Below, one piece after another: positions 9,207 through 16,261 of a stretch of DNA of 64,000 nucleotides. The position numbers and the translations under genes are program-made. Within the stretch, counting starts at the first letter, position 1, and the number at the start of each line of letters is the position of its first letter. The stretch comes from Salinicola peritrichatus (GTDB taxonomy: Bacteria; Pseudomonadota; Gammaproteobacteria; Pseudomonadales; Halomonadaceae): NCBI RefSeq assembly GCF_003206715.1, contig NZ_PZJU01000024.1:30636-94635 (forward strand). The letters run 5' to 3'. A model generated the notes under the pieces. The model made no database searches. It saw only the letters and a program-made list of their open reading frames with translations, and was not told where the DNA came from.

Positions 9207-10133
9207 TCAGGCTTCGCGGGCGAGCAGATCGAAGGCCTCGATCCGCGTCTCCTGCATCTGCTGCTGCTTCGCTTCCAATCCCTCGAAATCGAACAGGTTG
9301 CGATCGGCGAGCTGTGACGGCGCCACGTTGGTGACCGCCTTGAACATGGTTTCCAGCCGTCCCGGATGCTTGACCTCCCATTCCGCCAGCATCTCCTTGA
9401 CCACCTGGCGCTGCAGGTTGGGCTGCGAGCCGCACAGATTGCAGGGAATGATCGGGAAGGCCATCTGGCGCGCGTACTCGGCGATATCCGCTTCGCGGCA
9501 GTAGGCCAGTGGACGGATGACGATGTTCTTGCCGTCGTCGGAAAGCAGCTTGGGCGGCATCGCCTTGAGCGTGCCGCCGAAGAACATGTTGAGGAACAGC
9601 GTCTCGAGAATGTCCTCGCGATGGTGGCCAAGCGCCACCTTGGTCGCCCCGATCTCCTCGGCGAAGCCGTATAGCGAACCGCGCCGCAGCCGCGAGCAGA
9701 GCGCGCAGGTGGTCTTGCCTTCCGGTGTCTTTTCCTTGACCACCGAATAGGTATTGCGCTCGAGGATATGAAACGGCACGCCCCTGGCGCTCAGGTACTC
9801 GGGCAGCACATGCTCGGGAAAGCCCGGCTGCTTCTGGTCGAGGTTGACCGCCACCAGTTCGAAATCGACCGGCGCGTTGCGCTGCAGATTGAGCAGGATC
9901 TCCAGCATGGTATAGGAGTCCTTGCCGCCGGACAGACACACCATCACCTTGTCGCCGTCGTGGATCATGCCGTAGTCGATGATCGCATTGCCGACCTGGC
10001 GCCGCAGACGTTTCTGCAGCTTGTTGAACTCGCGTTTTTCCCTGGCCGCGCTGGCGGACGATAGCGCCTCGCCGTCGGCGTCGGTGGCAGTCGCGGCCTG
10101 CCGGCTCTCGATGGGATCGCTGGCTCGTTGCAT
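9207..10133 (-). CDS. ttcA: tRNA 2-thiocytidine synthetase TtcA
   Basis: The 308-aa protein thiolates cytidine 32 of certain tRNAs. It has the PP-loop SGGKDS (residues 68-73) for adenylation of the target base and two Cys pairs, CALC (C143/C146) and CNLC (C231/C234), that hold the Fe-S cluster characteristic of TtcA. The [17 protein letters not shown] segment is also diagnostic. The N-terminal 30 residues are Ala/Ser-rich and poorly conserved. It is transcribed away from the amidohydrolase operon and converges with hpxO. Confidence 0.97.
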   Translation of the reverse strand: MQRASDPIESRQAATATDADGEALSSASAAREKREFNKLQKRLRRQVGNAIIDYGMIHDGDKVMVCLSGGKDSYTMLEILLNLQRNAPVDFELVAVNLDQKQPGFPEHVLPEYLSARGVPFHILERNTYSVVKEKTPEGKTTCALCSRLRRGSLYGFAEEIGATKVALGHHREDILETLFLNMFFGGTLKAMPPKLLSDDGKNIVIRPLAYCREADIAEYARQMAFPIIPCNLCGSQPNLQRQVVKEMLAEWEVKHPGRLETMFKAVTNVAPSQLADRNLFDFEGLEAKQQQMQETRIEAFDLLAREA

Positions 10134-10312
10134 GGTTCGCTCTTTCGCGCCCGGCGGGCCGACGCCTCGTGGATCGGCATCGCCTCGCGCCCTCTTGCGC
10201 GGGTCTCATTCGTGGGGCGCCTATGCTAACACCGCCTGGGACCGGGGCGAAGTGCCCACCGCGGCGACCGCAGCGAGAAGTGATCGAGTTAGCCGAATTG
10301 ATTATCGCCATA

Positions 10313-10324
10313 ATTATCGACAAT
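10313..10324. promoter_or_regulatory. Possible operator upstream of the amidohydrolase operon
   Basis: The sequence ATTATCGACAAT is palindromic at 10 of 12 positions (ideal form ATTRTCGAYAAT). It lies 45 bases before the amidohydrolase start, in an A+T-rich patch that also repeats ATTATCG about 14 bases earlier. Such a site could bind a GntR- or IclR-type regulator, but no regulator gene is adjacent and the call rests on the sequence alone. Confidence 0.28.
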
Positions 10325-10369
10325 ACCCAGAATGGCTCTCCCCCTTAAGATCGCGAGAGCGACGACGCC

Positions 10370-11266
10370 ATGCTCGAGCCACGCCAGTATCGCCATGGGT
10401 TGCCCTGCCCCGGTCCCGATCCGTGGATCGAACCAGCCAGTTTCAGCGTGCCCGAGGGTGCCTGCGACTGCCACGCCCATGTCATCGACGACGGCAGCCG
10501 CTTTCCCCTCTCCGCCGAGCGCAGCTACACCCCGCCCCCGGCCTCGGAGCGCGACTACCTGGCGATGTTGGATGCCACCGGCATGACCTACGGCGTCCTG
10601 GTCCAGGTCAGCGTCCACGGTCTCGACAATCGCTTCATGCTGGAAGTACTCGCACGCCATCCCGAGCGCCTGAGAGGCGTCGCCGTGATCGACGACAGCT
10701 TTTCACCGTCCACCTTGGCCGCCATGCACGAGCTCGGCGTTCGCGGTACCCGGGTCAACGTGCTGTTCGGCGGCGGCGTCGCACTGGACCAGTTGGAGAC
10801 GCTGGCGACGCTGATCGCGCCCTACGGCTGGCACCTGCAGCTGCTAGTGGGTGCCGAGCAGTTACCATCGCTGCTGCCGCGCCTGGTGCGTTTGCAGACA
10901 CCACTGGTGATCGACCACATGGGCCATCCTGCCGCCGCGGCCGGGGTGGAGAGCGAGGGCTTCCGTGCCCTCTGTCGATTGATCGGCGACCATGGCCACT
11001 GGGTCAAGCTTTCGGCGCCCTACCGCCTGGAGCCCGAACACGACGACTACGCCGCCTCGCGGACCATGGCACGGCGGCTGGCGGCTATCGCGCCGGAGCG
11101 GGTGCTCTACGGCAGCGACTGGCCGCATGTCGCCATTCCCTATCAACGGCCGAACACCGGCCACATGCGCAACCTCGTCGGCGAATGGTTCGACGACGCC
11201 CAGATCCAACGCCTGCTGGTGAGCAACCCGGCCACGCTCTACGGCTTCGGCAGCGACGCCGGCTAG
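10370..11266 (+). CDS. Amidohydrolase family 2 protein (lactonase-like)
   Basis: The 298-aa protein belongs to Amidohydro_2 (PF04909), the group that includes 2-pyrone-4,6-dicarboxylate hydrolase and other sugar- or muconolactone hydrolases. Metal- and substrate-binding motifs are visible: DCHAHV near residue 33, VIDHMGHP near 180 and LYGSDWPH near 245. The family hydrolyses lactone or related C-O/C-C bonds with a TIM-barrel fold. It is the first gene of a tight three-gene unit, with a 26-base gap to the metallo-beta-lactamase-fold gene, so the two hydrolases probably act on one pathway. The substrate cannot be told from sequence. The ribosome-binding site is weak. Confidence 0.82.
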   Translation: MLEPRQYRHGLPCPGPDPWIEPASFSVPEGACDCHAHVIDDGSRFPLSAERSYTPPPASERDYLAMLDATGMTYGVLVQVSVHGLDNRFMLEVLARHPERLRGVAVIDDSFSPSTLAAMHELGVRGTRVNVLFGGGVALDQLETLATLIAPYGWHLQLLVGAEQLPSLLPRLVRLQTPLVIDHMGHPAAAAGVESEGFRALCRLIGDHGHWVKLSAPYRLEPEHDDYAASRTMARRLAAIAPERVLYGSDWPHVAIPYQRPNTGHMRNLVGEWFDDAQIQRLLVSNPATLYGFGSDAG

Positions 11267-11292
11267 CCCATTCCCCACGACATGGAGCGATC

Positions 11293-12057
11293 ATGACTTC
11301 CCGATACCGGCTTCACCCGCTGTTCTCCGGCATTCCCGTGGCCGGCAGTCAACGCGGGCCATTGGGCTGGAGCAGCGCCTTTCTGATCGAGGTGACGACG
11401 GCAACACGCCAGCGCCACGTGCTGTTCGACACCGCCGGCTACAACGAGCGCCAGGAGTTGCTGAAGCGCCTGTCGGCCCTGCGGCTCTCGCCTGCGGACA
11501 TCGATGCGGTGGTGATCAGCCACCTCCATTTCGATCATGCCGTCAACTGGCCGCTGTTTCCCGATGCCGAGATCTACCTGCCGCGCAAGGAGCTCGAACC
11601 GCCCGAGCCGTTCGACGACTTCGCCGTGCCCGAACTGCACCGCGGAGCCCTGGCCAGGCATCCGCGGCTGCACCTGATCGAGGACGACGACCGCATCGAA
11701 GGCATGCAGGTCATCGAGGCCCCCGGCCATACCCAGGGATTGATCGCGCTGGCGTTCGACGACGTCATTCTCGCCAGCGATGCGATCAAGAACCGCCACG
11801 AGCTGCACCCCGACGCCGAGCTGAGCAATACCTGGAACCGCCAGGTCGCCCGCGATTCCATACGCCGGCTCTGCGCCCGGGCGGCCACGCTCCATCCCGG
11901 ACACGATGCGCCGCTGCACCGGATCGAGGGTCGCTGGCAGGTGCTGGATGAACTCACTGCGACCATTCGTCTTTCCGAATCCCTCACCGACACCGCCGGC
12001 GAACGCCAGTGGCGGATGACAATACCGCCGGGCCCCTGCGGCGCTATCGACCCATAA
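11293..12057 (+). CDS. Metallo-beta-lactamase-fold hydrolase (lactonase-like)
   Basis: The 254-aa protein carries the complete zinc set of the MBL fold: HLHFDH (the HxHxDH motif, about residues 77-82), a later APGHTQG histidine, an ASD aspartate and LHPGHD. Overall spacing resembles quorum-quenching N-acyl-homoserine lactonases and related lactonases, although a lactonase role is only inferred. It starts at ATG 11293, 26 bases after the amidohydrolase gene, and ends 12 bases before the NRAMP-like gene, after which AAGGAG gives the next ribosome-binding site. No signal peptide is visible, so it should act in the cytosol. Confidence 0.82.
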   Translation: MTSRYRLHPLFSGIPVAGSQRGPLGWSSAFLIEVTTATRQRHVLFDTAGYNERQELLKRLSALRLSPADIDAVVISHLHFDHAVNWPLFPDAEIYLPRKELEPPEPFDDFAVPELHRGALARHPRLHLIEDDDRIEGMQVIEAPGHTQGLIALAFDDVILASDAIKNRHELHPDAELSNTWNRQVARDSIRRLCARAATLHPGHDAPLHRIEGRWQVLDELTATIRLSESLTDTAGERQWRMTIPPGPCGAIDP

Positions 12058-12069
12058 GGAGAAACCGTC

Positions 12070-13320
12070 ATGGCACAGGAATCGAAGTCATGGACGATCG
12101 GCGGCATGCTGCGCCAGCTCGGCCCGGGAATGCTGGTCACCGGTGCCTTCATCGGCACCGGCACCATCACCACCAGCATCGTCGCGGGAACCAACAACGG
12201 CTACACCCTGCTGTGGGCCTCGGTCACCCTGGCGATCATCATGGTCATGGTGTTGCAGGAGATGGTGGCGCGCCTGTCCCTGGCGACGGGCCTGTCGCTG
12301 GGCCAACTGATACGCGACAAGATCGGTCTATGGGCCAGCATCATTGCCGTGCTGGCGATCACGGGAGGCAACACCATCTACTCGGTGGGCAACCTGGCGG
12401 GGGTCAATCTCTCCCTGGACGGCCTGATACCGGGCGTTTCCGGCACCCTGTGGATGGCGATCGTGACCCTGCTCTACTGGATCCTGCTGATGCTGGGGCG
12501 CTATGCGTTGCTGGAGAAGACCATCATGCTGCTGGTCGGCGTGATGAGCCTGACCTTTCTGTTCAACATGTTCTACGTCACGCCGGACTATCCGGCGGTG
12601 TTCAAGGGCCTGATCACGCCGCGCTTTGCGCTTTCCGACACCATGCTGGTGCTGGGGCTGATCGGCACCACGGTAGTGCCCTACAACCTGTATCTGCACT
12701 CATCGGGGGTCATCGAGCGGCAGTGGCACCGCAATCCCCAACACTATTTCCGGCTGATGCGTTTCGACACCTTCGTACCGATCTTCCTCGGCGGCATCGT
12801 GACCATGTCGGTGGGCGTGGTCGCTGCCGCCGTACTGCATCCGCTGCATGAGTCCCAGGGTCTGGAAATCACCAGCGCGCGGGAGATGGCGATGTCGCTG
12901 GAACCGTTCCTGGGGCCCGCCGCCTATACCTTCTTCCGCATCGGCCTGTTCGCGGCAGCGGTTTCCTGCATGCCGATGGCGGCGCTTTCCGCGGCCTACG
13001 TCTTCACCCAGAGCTTCAAGCTCTCCACCGATCTCAAGAGCACGCCTTTCCGCCTGGTCTTTTCGTTCGTGGCCTGGGTGCCGCTGCTGCTCGCACTCAG
13101 TATCGAACGCCCGGTCTGGACCATCATCCTGGCCCAGACGGTCAACGGCATGCTGCTGCCGATATCGGCGGTGCTGATTCTCTATCTGATCAACAAGAAA
13201 GGCATGGTCGGCGAGCAGTACCGCAACGGATGGATTACCAACACGCTGGGCGGCATCGCCGTGCTATTCGCCATCTATATGGGCATCACCAACATTCTGT
13301 CGTCGCTTGGCCTGGTCTAA
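12070..13320 (+). CDS. NRAMP-fold transporter lacking canonical metal ligands
   Basis: The 416-aa integral membrane protein has about 11 hydrophobic segments in the order of the SLC11/NRAMP family. The opening GPGMLVTGAF aligns with the GPGfl start of family TM1, and VVPYNLYLHSS aligns with TM6. However, the TM1 metal motif DPGN is GTGT here, and the TM6 MPHN is VPYN, so the Asp, Asn and Met ligands that bind Mn/Fe are absent. It may therefore carry Mg, a proton-coupled organic substrate, or something else. It ends the operon with two putative lactone-type hydrolases, which suggests an uptake role for their substrate. The start has AAGGAG 9 bases upstream. Confidence 0.8.
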   Translation: MAQESKSWTIGGMLRQLGPGMLVTGAFIGTGTITTSIVAGTNNGYTLLWASVTLAIIMVMVLQEMVARLSLATGLSLGQLIRDKIGLWASIIAVLAITGGNTIYSVGNLAGVNLSLDGLIPGVSGTLWMAIVTLLYWILLMLGRYALLEKTIMLLVGVMSLTFLFNMFYVTPDYPAVFKGLITPRFALSDTMLVLGLIGTTVVPYNLYLHSSGVIERQWHRNPQHYFRLMRFDTFVPIFLGGIVTMSVGVVAAAVLHPLHESQGLEITSAREMAMSLEPFLGPAAYTFFRIGLFAAAVSCMPMAALSAAYVFTQSFKLSTDLKSTPFRLVFSFVAWVPLLLALSIERPVWTIILAQTVNGMLLPISAVLILYLINKKGMVGEQYRNGWITNTLGGIAVLFAIYMGITNILSSLGLV

Positions 13321-13325
13321 GGCCT

Positions 13326-13369
13326 GTTGCCGTTTCAGCGCGAGCCGCGTTGCCGCGTGAAACGACAAC
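13326..13369. repeat. Palindromic repeat downstream of the NRAMP-like gene
   Basis: The left arm GTTGCCGTTTCAGCGCG and the right arm CGCGTGAAACGACAAC pair with one mismatch and one bulge around a loop of about 11 bases. It begins 6 bases after the transporter stop and may act as the operon terminator. It is clearly related to the longer palindrome at 26939-26989, which shares the GTTGNCGTTTCAGCGCG core. Confidence 0.6.
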
Positions 13370-13392
13370 GGATCCCAGGACACCGTACCGCG

Positions 13393-13617
13393 CTACGCCA
13401 GGTGCACGATGTTGGCGTAGCGCAACAGGATGCCCACGAACAGAATCACGATGCCGGCCCGCTGCAGCTTGAACTCTCCCGGCGACAGGGCCATGCGCCG
13501 CAGCCAGAACAGCATGAGACCGCGCAGGTCACGGGTGCGCCAGATGTAATGCAGATAGCTCGCGCAAACCACCATCAGGCCACCGAGCAGCGCTGTCTTC
13601 TCCATCCACTCCATCAT
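13393..13617 (-). CDS. Small two-helix membrane protein
   Basis: The 74-aa protein has two hydrophobic helices (about residues 8-24 and 52-70) separated by a basic loop containing WRTRDLRG and WLRRMALS. GGGAGGAAGG lies directly before two consecutive ATG codons (13617 and 13614); the second has the better spacing. I do not recognise a named family. It is the third gene of a minus-strand group with the DnaQ-like exonuclease and the DUF294 protein, all downstream of the sodium:solute symporter. A longer open frame extends upstream to 13914 but overlaps the exonuclease and is not believed. Confidence 0.6.
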   Translation of the reverse strand: MMEWMEKTALLGGLMVVCASYLHYIWRTRDLRGLMLFWLRRMALSPGEFKLQRAGIVILFVGILLRYANIVHLA

Positions 13618-13658
13618 CCTTCCTCCCAGAGAATCGAACCCACTCGCGTCACGTGTCG

Positions 13659-14303
13659 TCAGACTTCCCGTTCGAGGCGCAGATGAATCAACGCCGCGGT
13701 CACGGCATCGCCGATGGCGGTGTGTCGGCCCAGCATCGGCAGATCCAACGCCGCCGCCACCGCTTCGAAGCGCAGGTCCGGTTCGACCGACGGTCGAGCC
13801 CGGCGATACCATCGGGCATAGCGACGGCGCACGTCGACCCGCCGATTGGGCAGCGCGAAGCCGAAGCGTGGCCGCAGTTGGCGGTCGATGACGGCCAGGT
13901 CGTAGTCGATGCACCAGCCGAGCAGCGGCCGATTGCCGATGAAGCCGAGCAGGCGCGCCAGGGCATCGCCCACCGTTTCACCGCCGAGCAGGTCGACGCC
14001 GCGCAAGCCGTGAATGCATATCGAATCGGCCGACAAACTCTCCGGACGCTGCAGGCGCAGATCCAGTGCCTGGCTGGTCTGGATCCGGTCGCCGACCACC
14101 TTCACCGCCGCCAGCGACACCAACTCGGCCCGGCGCCGGTCGAGTCCCGTGGTCTCGCAATCCAGCGCCACCCACTCGTCTCCCTCGTAGGGCTCGAACA
14201 GGTGCCGATAGCGAAGATCGCAGACCTGTCGTCCACGCCGACGACGCCAGCGCTCCATCAGCGTCACGGCTTTACCCGATGCATTGGCGTCGGCGGCATT
14301 CAT
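13659..14303 (-). CDS. DnaQ-like 3'-5' exonuclease
   Basis: The 214-aa protein has the DEDD-superfamily exonuclease motifs: Exo I DCETTG (D48, E50), an Exo II region around WCIDYDLAVID, and Exo III with HTAIGDA near the C-terminus (a DEDDh-type histidine). It resembles DNA polymerase III epsilon-subunit domains but lacks the alpha-binding tail, so it is a free-standing nuclease of unknown target. Its start is 3 bases after the DUF294 gene stop, so translation is probably coupled. A stand-alone exonuclease next to a DUF294 protein and a symporter is a recurring arrangement in this bacterial group, by my recollection of the family. Confidence 0.85.
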   Translation of the reverse strand: MNAADANASGKAVTLMERWRRRRGRQVCDLRYRHLFEPYEGDEWVALDCETTGLDRRRAELVSLAAVKVVGDRIQTSQALDLRLQRPESLSADSICIHGLRGVDLLGGETVGDALARLLGFIGNRPLLGWCIDYDLAVIDRQLRPRFGFALPNRRVDVRRRYARWYRRARPSVEPDLRFEAVAAALDLPMLGRHTAIGDAVTAALIHLRLEREV

Positions 14304-14306
14304 CGT

Positions 14307-16139
14307 TCAATACTCGAGGTGGTAGCGATGGGTCAGGCGCTGCTTGAACGCCCGCACCGTGTGCAGCGCTTCGCGTAGCAGGTCGCGCTCGAAACCGCTC
14401 AGACGCTGGACCACCACGCGATCGTCACCGACGCGGCCCCCGGCCCGTAACCGCTCCAGCTGCTGGCGCAATCGAAGCTCGACGAACAGCGCCAGCGCTT
14501 CCGCCAGGTCGTCGGCGAAGGCGCGATCCAGCCGCCCGTCGTCGACCAGCGCGTCGAGTCTGTCGAGGGTCGAGGTCGCCGCGATGCGCCGTTCCAGTGC
14601 CAGCGTGCGCACGCCGTGCACGATCGGAAACAGCCCCGCCTTCTTGACATCGACACCATGCTCGCGACGCTTGAGCGAGCCGAACAGCGTCAGCGGCGAG
14701 CCGAAGCGCAGTGCCGCGCGGGCGAAATGCGACAGCAGCAGTTCGTCGCGCGAGCAGCGCCGGAAGAGCGACTCGCGCAGCCCCTCCAGCAAGGTTGCCT
14801 GCCCCCCCACCGCGCGGGCATCGAGCAGGATCGCCAGCTGCATCAGCGAATGAGGGTCGCGGCTCGAGGCCCAGCGCGCGATCTTGCCCCGCCACACCGA
14901 CTCGCTGGCCACCCAGGCCGGGTTGGAGACCATGATCTTCCCCGGACAGGGCGGATAGCCGAGCCGCTGGAGCCGCTCGCTGAAGTCCTGCATCACGGCC
15001 ATCAACGGCTCCTGCCGGGTGGCGTCCGACCATGCGTTGCCATCGGTCAGAATCAAGCCGTTGTCCTGATCGGTCTTGAGGATCTGCTCGCCGCGTCCCT
15101 CGCTGCCCATGACCATCAGGCAGCTCTGGGCGCGCAACGATTCCGGCACGCCGAACTCGAAGGTCCTGTGAACGATCCTGGCGTTGAGCGCCGCCAGCAG
15201 CGCCATCACGAAGCGCAGTTTGACGCCCTGGGCCATCAGCCCCTCGACCAGCGCCGTCAACCCGCCCGCGGCGGCGACGAGATCGTCGAAGTCACGCGCC
15301 TGTTCGATCTGCAGGCCGACGACGTGGGCACGACTGGAGAAGTGGCTGAGCACGTCCGGCAGTTCGACCACGCCGGCCACCTCGCGGCCGTCGAAGACCA
15401 CGACCCTGGCGATGCGATGCCGGGTCATCGCCACCAGCGCGGCGAACAGATAGTCGTCGATGTCCACCTGGATCAGCGGGCGATGCCCCAGCTCGCCGAT
15501 GGCGGACCGGGGAGTCGATCCGCCGTTCACCAGTGCGTCCAGCAGATCGCTCTTGGTGACCATGCCGAGGCGATTTCCCGCTCCCGTCAGCAGGCTGTCG
15601 ACTCGGCGCTCGCGCAGCAGCGCCGTCGCCGTGGCGATGGAGGTCGCGCGGGACACGATCAGCGGCTCGCGCAGGCATTCCCGCACCTTCGCCAGCATGA
15701 AGCCGGCCAGGGTGGAACCGAATGCGCCACGGCGCGCCAGCAGGCGCTGGGTCTTGTCCGCCAGGCGCTGGCGGAAATAATCGGCGAATGCCGGGCACTC
15801 GTCGCACAAGGCGCGGAACAGCGCCGCCGGCAGCAGATGGCACAGCGCCTCCTGCTCGACCTGGAAGCGATAGCGGCTGTAACCGTTGAGCACGCTGATG
15901 CCACCGAACAGATCGCCAGGGGTGTAGTGGCCGATCCACGCCTCATCCCCCGTCTGCAGCGGATCCACCTCGGCGATCTCGCCTTTGAGGATCAGATAGA
16001 CGCATTCGGGGCTGGCGCCAGCCTCCAGCAGCACCTGACCGGTGGCGTAGTAGCCGAGGTCCAAACCTTCCAGCACCCGCCGACGCTGACCCGAATCCAG
16101 CAGCGTGAAGGGGATACGGTTCAGGTCGGGTTCTAGCAT
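14307..16139 (-). CDS. cNMP-binding/CBS/DUF294 nucleotidyltransferase-like protein
   Basis: The 610-aa cytosolic protein has four parts: a cyclic-nucleotide-binding domain (about 10-130, with LILKGEIAEVDP and PGDLFGGISVL), a pair of CBS domains (about 150-270, with RVDSLLTG and GMVTKSDLLDAL), a DUF294 nucleotidyltransferase-like domain with GSEGRGEQ followed by TDQDNGLIL (about 343-362), and a DUF294 C-terminal helical domain. The nucleotidyltransferase motif GS(x)GR...DxD is preserved, so catalysis is plausible. It may sense a nucleotide and modify a partner linked to the neighbouring symporter. It lies about 110 bases downstream of the symporter gene in the same direction. Confidence 0.9.
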   Translation of the reverse strand: MLEPDLNRIPFTLLDSGQRRRVLEGLDLGYYATGQVLLEAGASPECVYLILKGEIAEVDPLQTGDEAWIGHYTPGDLFGGISVLNGYSRYRFQVEQEALCHLLPAALFRALCDECPAFADYFRQRLADKTQRLLARRGAFGSTLAGFMLAKVRECLREPLIVSRATSIATATALLRERRVDSLLTGAGNRLGMVTKSDLLDALVNGGSTPRSAIGELGHRPLIQVDIDDYLFAALVAMTRHRIARVVVFDGREVAGVVELPDVLSHFSSRAHVVGLQIEQARDFDDLVAAAGGLTALVEGLMAQGVKLRFVMALLAALNARIVHRTFEFGVPESLRAQSCLMVMGSEGRGEQILKTDQDNGLILTDGNAWSDATRQEPLMAVMQDFSERLQRLGYPPCPGKIMVSNPAWVASESVWRGKIARWASSRDPHSLMQLAILLDARAVGGQATLLEGLRESLFRRCSRDELLLSHFARAALRFGSPLTLFGSLKRREHGVDVKKAGLFPIVHGVRTLALERRIAATSTLDRLDALVDDGRLDRAFADDLAEALALFVELRLRQQLERLRAGGRVGDDRVVVQRLSGFERDLLREALHTVRAFKQRLTHRYHLEY

Positions 16140-16160
16140 GATCGCGATCTCGACGTTTCC

Positions 16161-16178
16161 GCCCCGGCGTACCGGGGC
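16161..16178 (-). terminator. Small hairpin between symporter and DUF294 genes
   Basis: GCCCCGG and CCGGGGC form a perfect 7-bp stem with a 4-base loop, 22 bases before the DUF294 gene start and 70 bases after the symporter stop. No T-run follows on the minus strand, so it may only weaken read-through or stabilise an upstream mRNA end. Confidence 0.4.
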
Positions 16179-16191
16179 GGCACTCTCTTCA

Positions 16192-16261
16192 AGTGGCTAA
16201 CGGCTTTCTTCAGTGACTGAAGGCTTTGTCAGTGGCTGAAGGCTCCGTCAGTGATCGACGG
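16192..16261. repeat. 19-bp tandem repeat at the symporter 3' end
   Basis: Three units of about 19 bases follow each other: AGTGGCTAACGGCTTTCTTC, AGTGACTGAAGGCTTTGTC and AGTGGCTGAAGGCTCCGTC, with a fourth partial unit AGTGATCGACGG that contains the symporter stop. The units agree at most positions. The repeat appears to have grown out of the end of the coding sequence. Confidence 0.7.

Noticed and set aside
13618..13914. N-terminal extension of the small membrane protein
   Set aside because: It overlaps the exonuclease gene, is Arg/Pro-rich and has no conserved pattern; a strong ribosome-binding site lies just before 13617.
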